The translations under genes and the position numbers were made by a program. A stretch of 64,000 nt of DNA from Armillaria gallica (Eukaryota; Basidiomycota; Agaricomycetes; Agaricales; Physalacriaceae), in the NCBI GenBank assembly GCA_037576215.1, contig JBANDB010000008.1:1-64000 (forward strand). The letters are read 5' to 3'. The stretch's first letter is position 1. Each line of letters opens with the position of its first letter. Of the stretch, positions 1 to 9,863 are shown piece by piece. The notes beneath the pieces were generated by a model. It searched no databases and was not told the DNA's origin. It saw nothing but the letters and a program-made list of their open reading frames with translations.

Positions 1-142
1 CCTAACCCTAACCCTAACCCTAACCCTAACCCTAACCCTAACCCTAACCCTAACCCTAACCCTAACCCTAACCCTAACCCTAACCCTAACCCTAACCCTA
101 ACCCTAACCCTAACCCTAACCCTAACCCTAACCCTAACCCTA
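1..142. repeat. Telomere repeat array (CCCTAA)n
   Basis: Roughly 24 uninterrupted copies of CCCTAA fill the first 142 bases and stop abruptly at TATACCTGG. The C-rich strand reading away from the end is the normal orientation for a left chromosome end with TTAGGG repeats, as in most filamentous fungi. The window therefore starts at a natural chromosome terminus. Confidence 0.98.
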
Positions 143-560
143 TACCTGGCGTAGTCGCATCGAACAGATCGACCGCCTGCAGACTGCTCCGCAAAACTTG
201 TCGGTCCTCTTCGGACAAATCCCACCGGACAAGGTCCCTTCCGACCTCGCGTTGGAAGTTCAGACCCCCGGAGGGCCCGAGGAGATCCCCGACATAAGAA
301 AAATAGGTATTCTCAATCGACGAATGATCGTGTCCAAACGCAGGACACGCAATCTATTCGACTTAACTAACCTTTGGAAAAGGATAGTTCTCCTACGCCT
401 GGATGAAGATGTACTCAATCCCGGATATCAATCGCCCGATTCTGAAGAGTCTGTCGCTAGCGACTCTTCTGACAGAATGGACGTTGATCCGAATATCTTA
501 ATCCAAATGAATCAAGCGTTAGCCCCTGCTGCTCTGCGGCACTTGGGTGCAACGGTATGA
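139..560 (+). CDS. C-terminal fragment of an unknown gene cut off by the telomere
   Basis: A reading frame ending at 560 is open upstream through the junction and into the telomere repeat, with no convincing start. The non-telomeric part encodes about 140 residues: a basic middle (RRMIVSKRRTRN), a hydrophobic stretch (KRIVLLRLDED) and an acidic serine-rich tail (SPDSEESVASDSSDRMDVD). I do not recognise the family. The simplest reading is the 3' end of a gene, or of a telomere-associated element ORF, to which a telomere was added directly. Telomere-linked helicases are common in this position in fungi, but no helicase motif is visible. It could also be a chance open frame. Confidence 0.3.
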
Positions 561-892
561 TTGCAAGTAGTTCGTTACAGTTCTGCGCGCTGTCGTCTTC
601 GCGGGCGGCCAGTGTCGTCGGAGCGTCCTCGGCTGCCCTCACCCGCGCCTTGGAATGGTCCTCGTTCACGGGGGTTCTTCGCCGTTAGGTGGGGTATCGA
701 CTTAGCAATCTAAACGTATGCGTCTGTGACCAGACGCTTGTAACCCTCTGCCGGCACTTGAGTACCGTATCAGTCGGGACAACTAACGCTTTTCTGCCAC
801 AGGCAATTCTTTTTTACAAGACTATTTATGTAATAAACTTACTATAACGTCGATCTTCACGACGCGTTGAGGCTGGTGTGTCCAGCTGGCGG

Positions 893-1619
893 GCTAACCC
901 TAACCCTCCTGTAAGTTTTGACTTAGTAATAAGTCGCAGCACTCAACTAAGCAAATTTATTGACTTAGAACCCTAACCGCTAACCTAGCACGAACCTAAC
1001 CGGTACTCGGCCCGACCGGACCGGACCGACGGTCTCAGGCCCGCTTAATGACGAAACACCGCCGCCCTACGGGGGCGGGCCTGATGAATAAGCGAATCGA
1101 CGCACGGACCCCGGCCTTCGGGCCGGCTTCCGGTTCCGCGGAGATGGCTGGTCATCACTGAGTTTGATCACGTGACCTCGGGCTGGTACCCGACTCAGAT
1201 CACGTGTTAGGTAAGCAAGATTTGTCAATAATCTTATCTAATCTAGACCGGGCCTAAGCGGCCCGGCCGTTAATCGTACGATTAATTATTTAACGCCGCG
1301 GCGCACGGACCATGCCTTTAGCGAGGCCTTATCCGCGCGTCGTCCTTGAGGCTGCTGCGTAAACGTCACTGAGAGCCAATGGCTATTGTCTCTCATGTCT
1401 TGGCAACATGCGACGAACGGTCCCTGAAGAGCTTTAAAAGCGAAACGGGGTGGGATGGCTTAATCTCCATCCCCCGTTGGACCTCAGTTTCGCTCACACA
1501 GCAAAGCTCAAGAACCCGCCTCTCGGTGAGTTCCGCTTTGTTCTACGAACCTTGCGATCCTTCGGATCGCACCCCCCTCCCAACGCCTTCGGCGAAGGTC
1601 GGGGGGCTAACCCTAACCT
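893..1619. repeat. Hairpin-rich subtelomeric block bounded by interstitial telomere repeats
   Basis: Short TAACCC runs lie at about 893-908 and 1607-1619, with a degenerate run near 970-1000. Between them lie many perfect or near-perfect inverted repeats. Examples are CAGGCCCGC (1036-1044) with GCGGGCCTG (1075-1083), the 16-base palindrome at 1270-1285, and TGCGATCC-TTC-GGATCGCA (1553-1571). A long stem arms AGCGAAACGGGG near 1438 with CCCCCGTT..TTTCGCT near 1470-1495, and a GC-rich stem lies near 1571-1604. GATCACGTG occurs twice near 1167-1205. No protein-coding frame fits. It could be a structured RNA locus or a telomere-associated element. Confidence 0.6.
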
Positions 1620-1712
1620 ACACATTATAGTGGTATAAAGTGGTACATACTGAACTACCATTACAGACAGGCATTGAAGCATTGTTCAGAGGAGTGTACA
1701 TCATGCGGCAGC
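1617..1712 (+). repeat. Dispersed subtelomeric repeat, copy 1
   Basis: This block contains ACATTAT, GGTATAAAGTGGTACAT, TTACAGACAGGCATTGA and TTCAGAGGAG..TCATGCG in the same order as at 3902-3999. A shorter piece recurs near 4262-4298 (AGCAATGTTCAGAGGAGG). No coding potential is evident. Confidence 0.7.
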
Positions 1713-1934
1713 TGATCTCACAAAAAGAGTACCACCTGTCATTAAGCAAGAATAGCCATGTTTCAAGGTGGAAGGGATTTCAAGTCCAACAGAAGCAAAA
1801 AAACACTTCCTGCATAGTCTCCAAGGAGTCAGTCAGCCCGCATTTTATGCAAGTATCAGTGGTCTTGCTGGCCTGTCATGTCTAATGGTGGTGAGGTTCC
1901 GGTCCATCTCAAAGGCGGAGAATTAAAGGTTTAT

Positions 1935-2030
1935 ATAACCCCGACAACCCTGGCAAGGTTCGAACCCAGGACCTCGCGGTGACGAGTTTACCAAATCGAC
2001 CAAGCCTCTATAACTTCTGCAGTTTTCAAC
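1935..2030 (-). other. tRNA-like sequence, possible SINE head
   Basis: Read on the minus strand, this stretch has a box-A-like GGTCGATTTGGTAA, a 4-bp stem CTCG/CGAG around TCACCG, and a box-B-like GGTTCGAACC, in tRNA order and spacing. A complete seven-base-pair acceptor stem and a 7-base anticodon loop do not form, so a working tRNA is unlikely. Such heads are typical of tRNA-derived SINEs or tRNA pseudogenes. I could not define the 3' end of an element. Confidence 0.35.
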
Positions 2031-2049
2031 CATTGGACTATGACAGCTT

Positions 2050-2640
2050 AAATTGTATCAACACATAGCTGCATATGGCCCTCTGGCCCAATTCTGAACC
2101 AAGCATGGCAGCAAACATTTGAAAGAATTCCTGTTCATGTTAAATACCGTTACAGCCAAATATCTGTATCAAAAACCACAATTACAGCAGCATATACAAT
2201 GAAAGGAAATAACAAGTCATGGTCATGTTTGGATGCTGGGAGGTGGACTGTGAAGATGAGGGTGGCACGTCGAGAATGACTGAGGACCACCCCATGGAGC
2301 CTGTCCATACCGGTCATCTCTGAAACGGTTGAGGATCATATGAGCTCATGGTTCCTGTCATACGTGAAAATGGTTTTGATCCTGTGCAAGCCTCATGGGG
2401 TAGGGGGGGGGGAGGGAGGCATCAAGACCCTGAGGTGACAGGCATCAGGGAGCCTGTAGATTTTGGGGGGAGGCGAGTCGAGTCTGTGGCAGTGCTGAAT
2501 CTCCCTGGCTCCCCCCTTCTCATCCCAGAAGGGGAATCCATGGTGGTGGGGGTGGGGGGGGAGGGACCGTCCAGTTAAGGAAAGTGTGTGCCGATGTTTG
2601 GCTTTTGATGAAAAAGTGCTTCTGACCCCCAGAGAGCTCG
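2050..2640. other. Non-coding stretch, G-rich
   Basis: No gene is seen. From about 2395 to 2570 the plus strand is strongly G-rich, with runs of ten or more G near 2400-2412 and several GGGGGG tracts near 2465 and 2550-2565. These could form quadruplexes, but the sequence shows nothing further. Confidence 0.5.
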
Positions 2641-2680
2641 CCTAATAGCGTTAGGGCTCGCCTAATAGTGTTAGGGCACT
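2641..2680 (+). repeat. Short direct repeat (two 20-21 base units)
   Basis: CTCGCCTAATAGCGTTAGGG is followed immediately by CTCGCCTAATAGTGTTAGGG, differing at one base. It sits just upstream of the larger imperfect tandem repeat. Confidence 0.8.
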
Positions 2681-2889
2681 TGAAGCCACAGAGAAGTCGT
2701 CATCGCCGTTAGAGGCCAGGAGGATTGTATTGGCGGGAGACGGCGGCAGCCCTGCAACGATGACGGGCTTGGTGATGGTCTACAACGCTACCGTTGCATC
2801 TTCCAAAGGTGCCGACATCGTCGTCGCTGTGCTGGAGGGGCTGAAGAAGTCGGTGGTCGCCGTGGTGGGTGAAATTGGGGAAATCGGCG

Positions 2890-3515
2890 GTGACGGCGAC
2901 CAAACGACGAGCTTGGCAACTGTACAACCTGTCCTCATCTTGTCTCCCAGTGCTACTGCTGCAGTGGGTACCGTAGCCAAGGTACCGGGAGTGGAGGAAA
3001 AAAGTCGCAGTTGTATTTGAAGGGGGGGGGGTCACACGAGTCGTCCTGTAATCGTGGGGGAACGGCGAGCCTGCTGGGCATAGGGGAGCATTGAAAACGT
3101 CCAGATGATGTTTCTTCCGTGTTAGAAATGAGCCTGTAGCAATGTGATGAAAACTAGTGAGCTACAGCAACAACAAAAAAACAGAAATCACACACCATGG
3201 CACCCAAAGTGAGTAAACGACGACCACGGGGACCGTAGAATTGGTCCTCGCCGTGTTTCTCAGTGAACCTGCCGCAGTAGATACCGCGGCTGAGGTTCTG
3301 AGAGTGATGGAGAAAAGTCGACCTTGATTTTGAAGTAGGGAGGGTAGTGCCGGGAGGGATTTCCAGTCTTCCAGGGTAACGGTGGGCTTTGCAGTCATCG
3401 GGGAGCCTTAGCGATGCCAATATAACGTTCCTCGGGTGCCGGGAATCAGCCTCTAACGATCCGATGAAAAACCGTTAGCTGTAGCAATAAAAATGAGAAA
3501 AACCACGCACCAGAG
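2890..3515 (+). repeat. Imperfect tandem repeat, unit about 315 bases
   Basis: Matching landmarks recur with an offset of 312-316 bases. CTGCTGCAGTGGGTACCG near 2957 matches CTGCCGCAGTAGATACCG near 3269. AAAAGTCGCAGTTGTATTTG near 2999 matches AAAAGTCGACCTTGATTTTG near 3312. The A-rich stretch ending CACACACC near 3197 matches one ending CACGCACC near 3511. Open frames here are low-complexity and exist on both strands, so I treat the region as non-coding. Confidence 0.6.
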
Positions 3516-3901
3516 TACCAAAATCGACTCACACGTCGATTAAGCAGTCCTGCCGCCTCACAGGCACTGCCAAACACTTACCAGTGACCAGCTGGCATCC
3601 CATCTATGTCCTGCTAGCTCGCCGCGCCGTGTCTGAGCGAGACGACGCGAGGGAGGGGCATGGTCAATGCCAAGTGGCAAAACTCCGGCACCTGCCAATT
3701 TGGGCACGGATTTCGCCACGTGGCCGGCCATGCCGGTCCATGCCGGGAGTGCCGTGACGTTCAAACGCGCTCTATGCAGAGACGCGTTTGAGCTATTGTA
3801 ACGCGCCAAATTGGAGACGTTTCAGGGAGGAATGAGGTGATGTATCACGGGGATTGTAGACCACGGATGTGGGGGATTCTTCAGTGTAAATAGATGTTTG
3901 T

Positions 3902-3999
3902 ATTACACATTATGGTGGTATAAAGTGGTACATGTAACACTGTACTACTATTACAGACAGGCATTGAGGCGACATTCAGAGGAGCATGCATCATGCGAT
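3902..3999 (+). repeat. Dispersed subtelomeric repeat, copy 2
   Basis: This is the second copy of the repeat at 1617-1712, in the same orientation, with the shared core TTACAGACAGGCATTGA and TTCAGAGGAGCATGCATCAT. The intervening 2.2 kb holds the tandem repeats, so the whole block may have grown by local duplication. Confidence 0.7.
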
Positions 4000-4334
4000 G
4001 GCGTCCCCCTGCACCTGTGTGGTGCAGGGCCGATCTCGGGAACCGCCCATCAATGAACTCTACAGGTATCATCACATAATTTACCAAGTCCTCAAGCTGT
4101 CGAGCTCTACAGCCATCGTTACATGATTGCTGAGTCATCACGCTGTCGAGCTACTACAAAAGGACGATGTAAAACAAAACATTGATCACTCATTATTAGA
4201 AGGCCGTGTATTGTTCTCTTGCACCAATGTGTTCAGGCGCTTGCTTGCCTGTTCTATAAGCAAGCAAGCAATGTTCAGAGGAGGGTGTATCATGTGGCCG
4301 TGTGCTCCGTACTTTGTGTAGTTCAGCAGTACTC

Positions 4335-4872
4335 ATGTGTGTGCAAGTAAGTGTCATGTGGAGTGGATGCAGCACTGTACATGAGGGGTCCTTCACCCCC
4401 GAAACATAGCATCTTCTCTGCATGCACAGGAGTGATACGAGGTAGACGACTCATGTACAGTGTTATTCCCTTATTCCCTTGCATGTGCCGTCTCACTGCC
4501 TTCGCATGCCTTGCAGTTGAGCTCGACGCCTCCTCTCCATGCGGGGGTGTACGACCACCATTGTTCATGCCCCCTTGTGCATCATGCGGCAGTATCCCCC
4601 CGTGTCTGTGTGGTGCAGGAAAGTCCATACATGTGCACGCAAGCATCACGTGGAGTAGATGCAGCACAGTACATGAGGGGTCCTACACCCCCGACACACG
4701 GTGTCTCTACTACTGTTACTACATGCGCAGGAGTGAGACGAGGTAGACGAGGTAGACGACCTTCGTACAGTGGTGTTCCTTTGCACGCCTCACCTCACTG
4801 TCTTCACACGCCGTGCAGTCAAGCTCGACACCTTCCCTCCATGCGGGGGTGTGCGACTGCTATTGTTCACGC
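4335..4872 (+). repeat. Imperfect tandem duplication, two units of about 240-295 bases
   Basis: Unit 1 (about 4335-4580) and unit 2 (about 4630-4870) share, in order, CAGCACTGTACATGAGGGGTC / CAGCACAGTACATGAGGGGTC, ACCCCCGA, GGAGTGATACGAGGTAGACGA / GGAGTGAGACGAGGTAGACGA, TGCAGT..AAGCTCGACGCC-like and CTCCATGCGGGGGTGT. Unit 2 also carries an internal 9-base duplication (GAGGTAGAC). Frames of 114-152 codons run through both units in several phases, so none is credible as a gene. Confidence 0.75.
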
Positions 4873-4879
4873 TCGCTCA

Positions 4880-6378
4880 CTCACCCTCCTCGCTCGCTCA
4901 TCTTGCCATCGTTTCTAACCATAGACCATGGTGTTAACCCAAGTCTAGGGCGGTCTGATCTGCCTGATCTGGCGAAAAGAGTACCGCGTATCTAATAAGC
5001 AGAAGGTCACGTTGAGTATAACACATGGGCCATCGCTCAGTTACTCCAGCATCGCACGCCAGGACAGTATCCGCCATTTCTTGCTTACAAGGCGAGCTAT
5101 GACAGACATTTTGGCATTTAGCAAGAGCCTCAGGCATGATGCCCCGTCTTCTATCAGGGATCAAAGCGAACGACGTTCTTACGGTCCGTTTATTTCATTA
5201 CATTCAGTTTGAAACTATTTGTCATCATCTTCGTGGCGTCAAAGTCGTGTAGCAGACGACCAGGCTGACGTCTATTCCAAGCCTGCTCGCTTTTACTAGC
5301 AGCCTAGGTGCTACGTCGCTCTCGGTGATATTGTAACTCTACGAGACGCATGCACCCTCATTTTCACCAAATGCGGCAGCAGTTCATCGTCGCTACCTTC
5401 TTCTCATGTACATAGAAACGGCCGAGGGTATATTAGGGCTCCACAACATTCTAGTTGACGAAAACCTTTTCCGCCCCTCTCCCTTTGGGCATCGACACAA
5501 GTCTACAATGAGCACAGGGTACTGAATGACATCTCCCTTGGCTCTCACTCCCAAGCCACCTTCCCTTCCTCACATGAAGAGAGCATCACGAGAAACACAG
5601 TTCGCACCGTTATCATCCTGCCCGCTTGCCCGGGGCCCGGGCCTCGCTTTCGTCGAGGATCCAAGCAACTTAGCTCCTGCTTCAGGCTTTCTGTCCATTC
5701 CACCTGAATGTTAGTTCGGTTGAATCTTTCGACCTCAAAATAAGTGCTGTCAGCTTTCCATTCATATCATGGACAAGAGCAGGATAGTGCTAGTCTACGG
5801 AGTACACCATAATACCGGCCGACCATGAACTAGACTACGAATCATTAACTGCATTGTGCCCTCCCCATTAACAGATAGCGACAAGTCCCTCTGGTTCCGG
5901 GTTTTTCGCTCCGCTGCTCTACAAGTCTGATTAACAACTATCTTGATTTTAGATGCTATCCAGTTATAGAGGGCATCACTCCCTTTTCGCGGTGACCAAT
6001 TTATCACATCTATGATAGACTCTGAGGCGGGGATCGCAACTACGTCCTCTACTACATGAAGCTTCCGATACAAAGAGGAGAACAAGCACGGGTTCGAGCA
6101 TCCTCACCAGCCTTAGTCGGTCGTGCTACCGAATGGCTCCTCTGGTGACCCACGGTATGCACTGGTTCTTATGGCCGCCGTGCTCGGTGTAACTCCGCTG
6201 TAACAGCTGAAGATTTCCATACGGCGAGACAGGCTGCTATGCACAATCATTGAATCACATCACTATCAATTTGTCTTCTCTCGAGGACGTCAACTATGGG
6301 TTTCCAGAGGAAGATTCGGCGGGTGTCAATGAGAAATTGCATACACTTGGTTTAACTACTCGTTGCTGTACATAGATA
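4880..6378. other. No gene recognised
   Basis: About 1.5 kb between the tandem duplication and the MYND gene. Short frames exist (for example 5526-5714 plus and 5795-6085 minus), but none has a recognisable motif or exon-like continuation. Confidence 0.5.
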
Positions 6379-8708
6379 TCATACATCTGCCCCTATCCTT
6401 ACCCACTCAACATAACGCTCACAAAACGTAGAATTGCTCAATAAAGCCTGCAGATATGACTATTACCAGGCCAGGCAGCAACGGATACAACGAACAGACT
6501 CACCACCCTGTACCATCGATCAGATGAATCAATATACGGTAGTGTATTTGGAGAGGTCCCGAGTTGCGCAAACGGGCGCTGAACAAGGAAATGAATGACT
6601 CAGTAACATCAGATATTGGAAATGAACGAAGCGTACATGTGGAACAATTTTGTTGATCCTTCGGCATTTAAGTCCCCCCTTCCTGGCTATCGTATCCGCC
6701 TTCTCCTCTTTGAAGTACTCCTGGAATGCGACATATGTATCGTAGAATATTTCTAGACTAGCCGACATCTTCAGGAGTTTTGGATGATTGTCAGAAAGAG
6801 AAAATCGATCAGGCATGTCCTGGTACGGGTCTATCAGATATCATATTAATCAAGGTCAAATACAGCACTTGCCACATGCTTGCATGCCTTCATAGCTTCA
6901 GTTACACGACTCATCGCTCCCGGTGGTGCCATGGATGATGTGACCTCGCCAGATTTCTTCCAAGTGGTCCAGTTCATGAAATGGCCAACGACAGCCGCGT
7001 GAGGATTGCCCTTGTTCAAAAAAGGACCCCAATCCGACAGGAGGGACAATCCGACGTAATTCTTATCCACAATATTGGAGACCTCGATGCGATCGAAACT
7101 CTGGGGAGAAGACGTGTCGCTTTTCAGAATCCTCGGAAGGTCTCTGGCGTCATGATCATACGAATATATTTGTATTTTAAACCGCCGAAGTCGCTCTGAG
7201 AATTCGGCGAGCTGCGCCTTCACATAGAAAAACAGGCCACCCATCAAGTCGTCGTCAGTGGTACCGTGCTGTCGTCCTGCCTTGACTACTTCGTCATAAC
7301 TGAAAGCAATCAATACACGCACTACGGATGATAACTGTTCTCTTACTCCCATCCGTCAAGTGGGCCAGAAGAACCATCATTGAGAAGGAGGTCTCCCACA
7401 GGGGAGAAAAGCCAGCGGTTTGGGATAGACATACGATCATCGTTGCTAGCACCAAAAGGGAGTAGCATCCCAGATCTCCGCCATGCATCTAAGGCGACTC
7501 TATGGGGAGGCCGAAGACTCGCATACTGTCGTTCGCGATAATCGATTCTCTCTGGTGCATTCATTGTGCTGTTCAGTTCTTCTTTCGCTGCGGCGTAGTC
7601 CATGTCCTTTTTCGACATCTGGACGAAGAGAAGCCTGATAGAGTCGAGTCTCCATTTTGTATATGTCGTGGTGGAGGATGTAAGGCGAGCGGGTGTGCCG
7701 TCCAGGTGTTTGAGGCTCGAGGCTCGTGCGAGAAGCGGAGAAACATGGGTCAGAAAGGATACAGGTAGGAAAACCGAGTACCATAAATGAAGAGCATGTT
7801 CAGCCGCCTCTTCCTTAACGTTAAAGTCAGATAACAGCAACCTACGCAAAATTAAGTAAACTTACCACATCCTCTATAATCCCCAGGATAGACAGAATGA
7901 TAAGGTTGCGACAAACCGCCATGGGATTCATGTCATTGAGTACAATTTTGATCGTCCCGCTGTAGTTTTCTGGCAACCCATTGATTGTCCTTACGACATT
8001 ACGCAGGTCTCCGCAAGCTAACGACAATATTATTTTTCTCATAGACAGTAGATGAAGACCAGCCATACCTATGAATGCAAGCGAGAGGTCTTTATTGCGT
8101 ATTCCCTCTGTACCCTCATTGTTTTCCACATTGATGACGTCGATTGCTGTCATGTTTCCCCATCTAATGGCTCGGGTGTCAGTATTCGTGAATCTCCATA
8201 GAACCAGAGAGCTCTTTACAAGCCCATTCCCTTGCCAAATCTTTGCTTTGTCTGTAATCCTGTCGCTTTGCGACCGCCAGTGACAAATGCCGGTTTCCTG
8301 CTCTCTCTAACCCACGCCGGATACCAAGACTTTGAGTTCATGGGATGTTTACAATCTGGGACGGAATTAAGCGCAATCGTCCATCGACATCCAATACATG
8401 GGAATACCTTTCTTGTGGGATTTCCAATCCGCCGTCTGACACTCCTTGGAGCAATATCGAACGAGGTAACAGCCTGAGCATGTCAGCGCCGCATCGTTTG
8501 CGCAGGAGCGATCCTTAGAGGTTTTTCGATTAGCGCAGCAGAGGGGACGCAGACGCCGTCCCAATGCTAGTGGCTCTGCTACATTATTGGCATTATTGAT
8601 TGAGAACTTAGAGAACGAAGCGTCAAGACGAGCGATAACATTGTTCGTGCTGGACATGCTCGTAGGTGATAGATGCTGATAAGGATACGAAGGTATATAT
8701 ACAGACAT
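6379..8708 (-). CDS. MYND zinc-finger protein with DUF4470 domain
   Basis: An eight-exon model closes perfectly: exons at 8708-8408, 8355-8220, 8163-7866, 7813-7347, 7299-6864, 6819-6637, 6578-6504 and 6447-6379. This gives 1965 coding bases, 654 residues. Introns are 44-58 bases with GT/AG ends, several with CTGAC branch sites. Residues about 66-100 form a MYND finger (CSGC, YCSKECQ..W..H..DC). The DUF4470 part follows (LWGN, AIDVINVENN, LPENYSGTIKIVLNDMNP, LHLWYSVFLP) and the C-terminal half (GWDYDEVV, NKIVPH, DRWYRV) matches my memory of this family. MYND fingers usually bind proline-rich partners; the family's cellular role is unknown. The gene looks intact, unlike the neighbouring G-alpha gene. 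The start is the ATG at 8708; an in-frame ATG lies 17 codons in. Confidence 0.9.
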
Positions 8709-9863
8709 GTGCCAGAGATCACGTTGCTAGAGTCTGGAAGCGGCGACGGCGGCTTGGTGTATATCGTCCTAAGCCCGCAGATAGGCGCTCATAAGTGCTA
8801 ATTTTATGTTAAACGTAATAGACTGCGTCTTCAACGATGTATACCCTCAAGGTAACTGTTAACATGCTGTGATATGACGCACAGTAGTCTCACCTTGGGT
8901 GCTGCGTCAGCATGCCTGGGCGGACGATATTCCTTTCTTCATAGTTAAGAATAAACAGCGAAGGCAACGATGAAATCCTGTCTGCATCTAACGGACGTCC
9001 TTTTCACAGCGAGCATAAGCGTTAGAAAGGGAAAATAAAAATAAAGAACCTCAAGAGCTTGAAATTCTGTTACGATTCGATCCGTGGCGCTGCTACAGAA
9101 ACTATCACGAAATCCAAACTTCGATGGGGCAGAGGAAGCGTAACTTCGTCAGTCACAAATACTACCGTCGACTTTTCATTCGGTACAGCACGAAACGCAG
9201 CAGAAACCCTGCGCAGCACGGCCATCAACAGCAGGGGATTTCCCTGGCGAGACGATAGGGACCGAGGTCGTGAGAGTACTCGCGAACGGAAGATAGCCTA
9301 TGATGATGGTACCATGAATCTCCATCACACTATCGGCCGGGAAGCCGCACGAGTCACCTGCTTATGTATCTTCGTCTAGGTTATACCCTGACTCTGCTAG
9401 CTCCTGCTCAATATGAAGGCGCGCCTCAAAGACATGAAACACGCACGCAGGTAGGCAAAATATTCACTGAATCAGAGCAGTAGCAACCGGAGCTGATTTC
9501 ATCATATTTGTCTTGGCAGAAGAACCTGGTTCGGATGCTGTCGTCGCACATCTGTTTGAATAATGATAATGCAAGTGATAGTGAAATTGATGTAAGGGAC
9601 CGGAAGTAGTGATGGTCGTAGGGTCGTGAGTAGTACATGAATGTTACAGAAAGCGAAGGGGCATAGAAATCAAAGGAAAGCAGCGCGGATCTGCTCAAAG
9701 ATCAGACGGTATCAAAGAGGTAGAATGAGAAAGAAGCATACGTTACTAGATATAATAGAACTAAAATGCATTTTGATGACGAACGTGTAGAAATAGAAGA
9801 GGGAAAGAAAAAGAAGTCGTCAGATTATGCACAAACAGAAGCTGAAAGAAGCGAAACTAAAGG
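8709..9863. other. No gene recognised (intergenic)
   Basis: About 1.15 kb between the 5' end of the MYND gene and the 3' end of the G-alpha gene. Frames such as 9059-9379 (+) and 9426-9698 (-) show no family resemblance. The region presumably holds the MYND promoter and the G-alpha 3' UTR; no clear motif was identified. Confidence 0.5.

Noticed and set aside
1935..2030. Functional tRNA gene
   Set aside because: No complete acceptor stem or 7-base anticodon loop can be formed.
2730..3035. Overlapping frames of about 100 codons on both strands
   Set aside because: They are low-complexity frames in a GC-rich tandem repeat and are long on both strands by composition.
4351..4918. 131- and 152-codon plus frames
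   Set aside because: They overlap in different phases through a tandem duplication and carry no motif.
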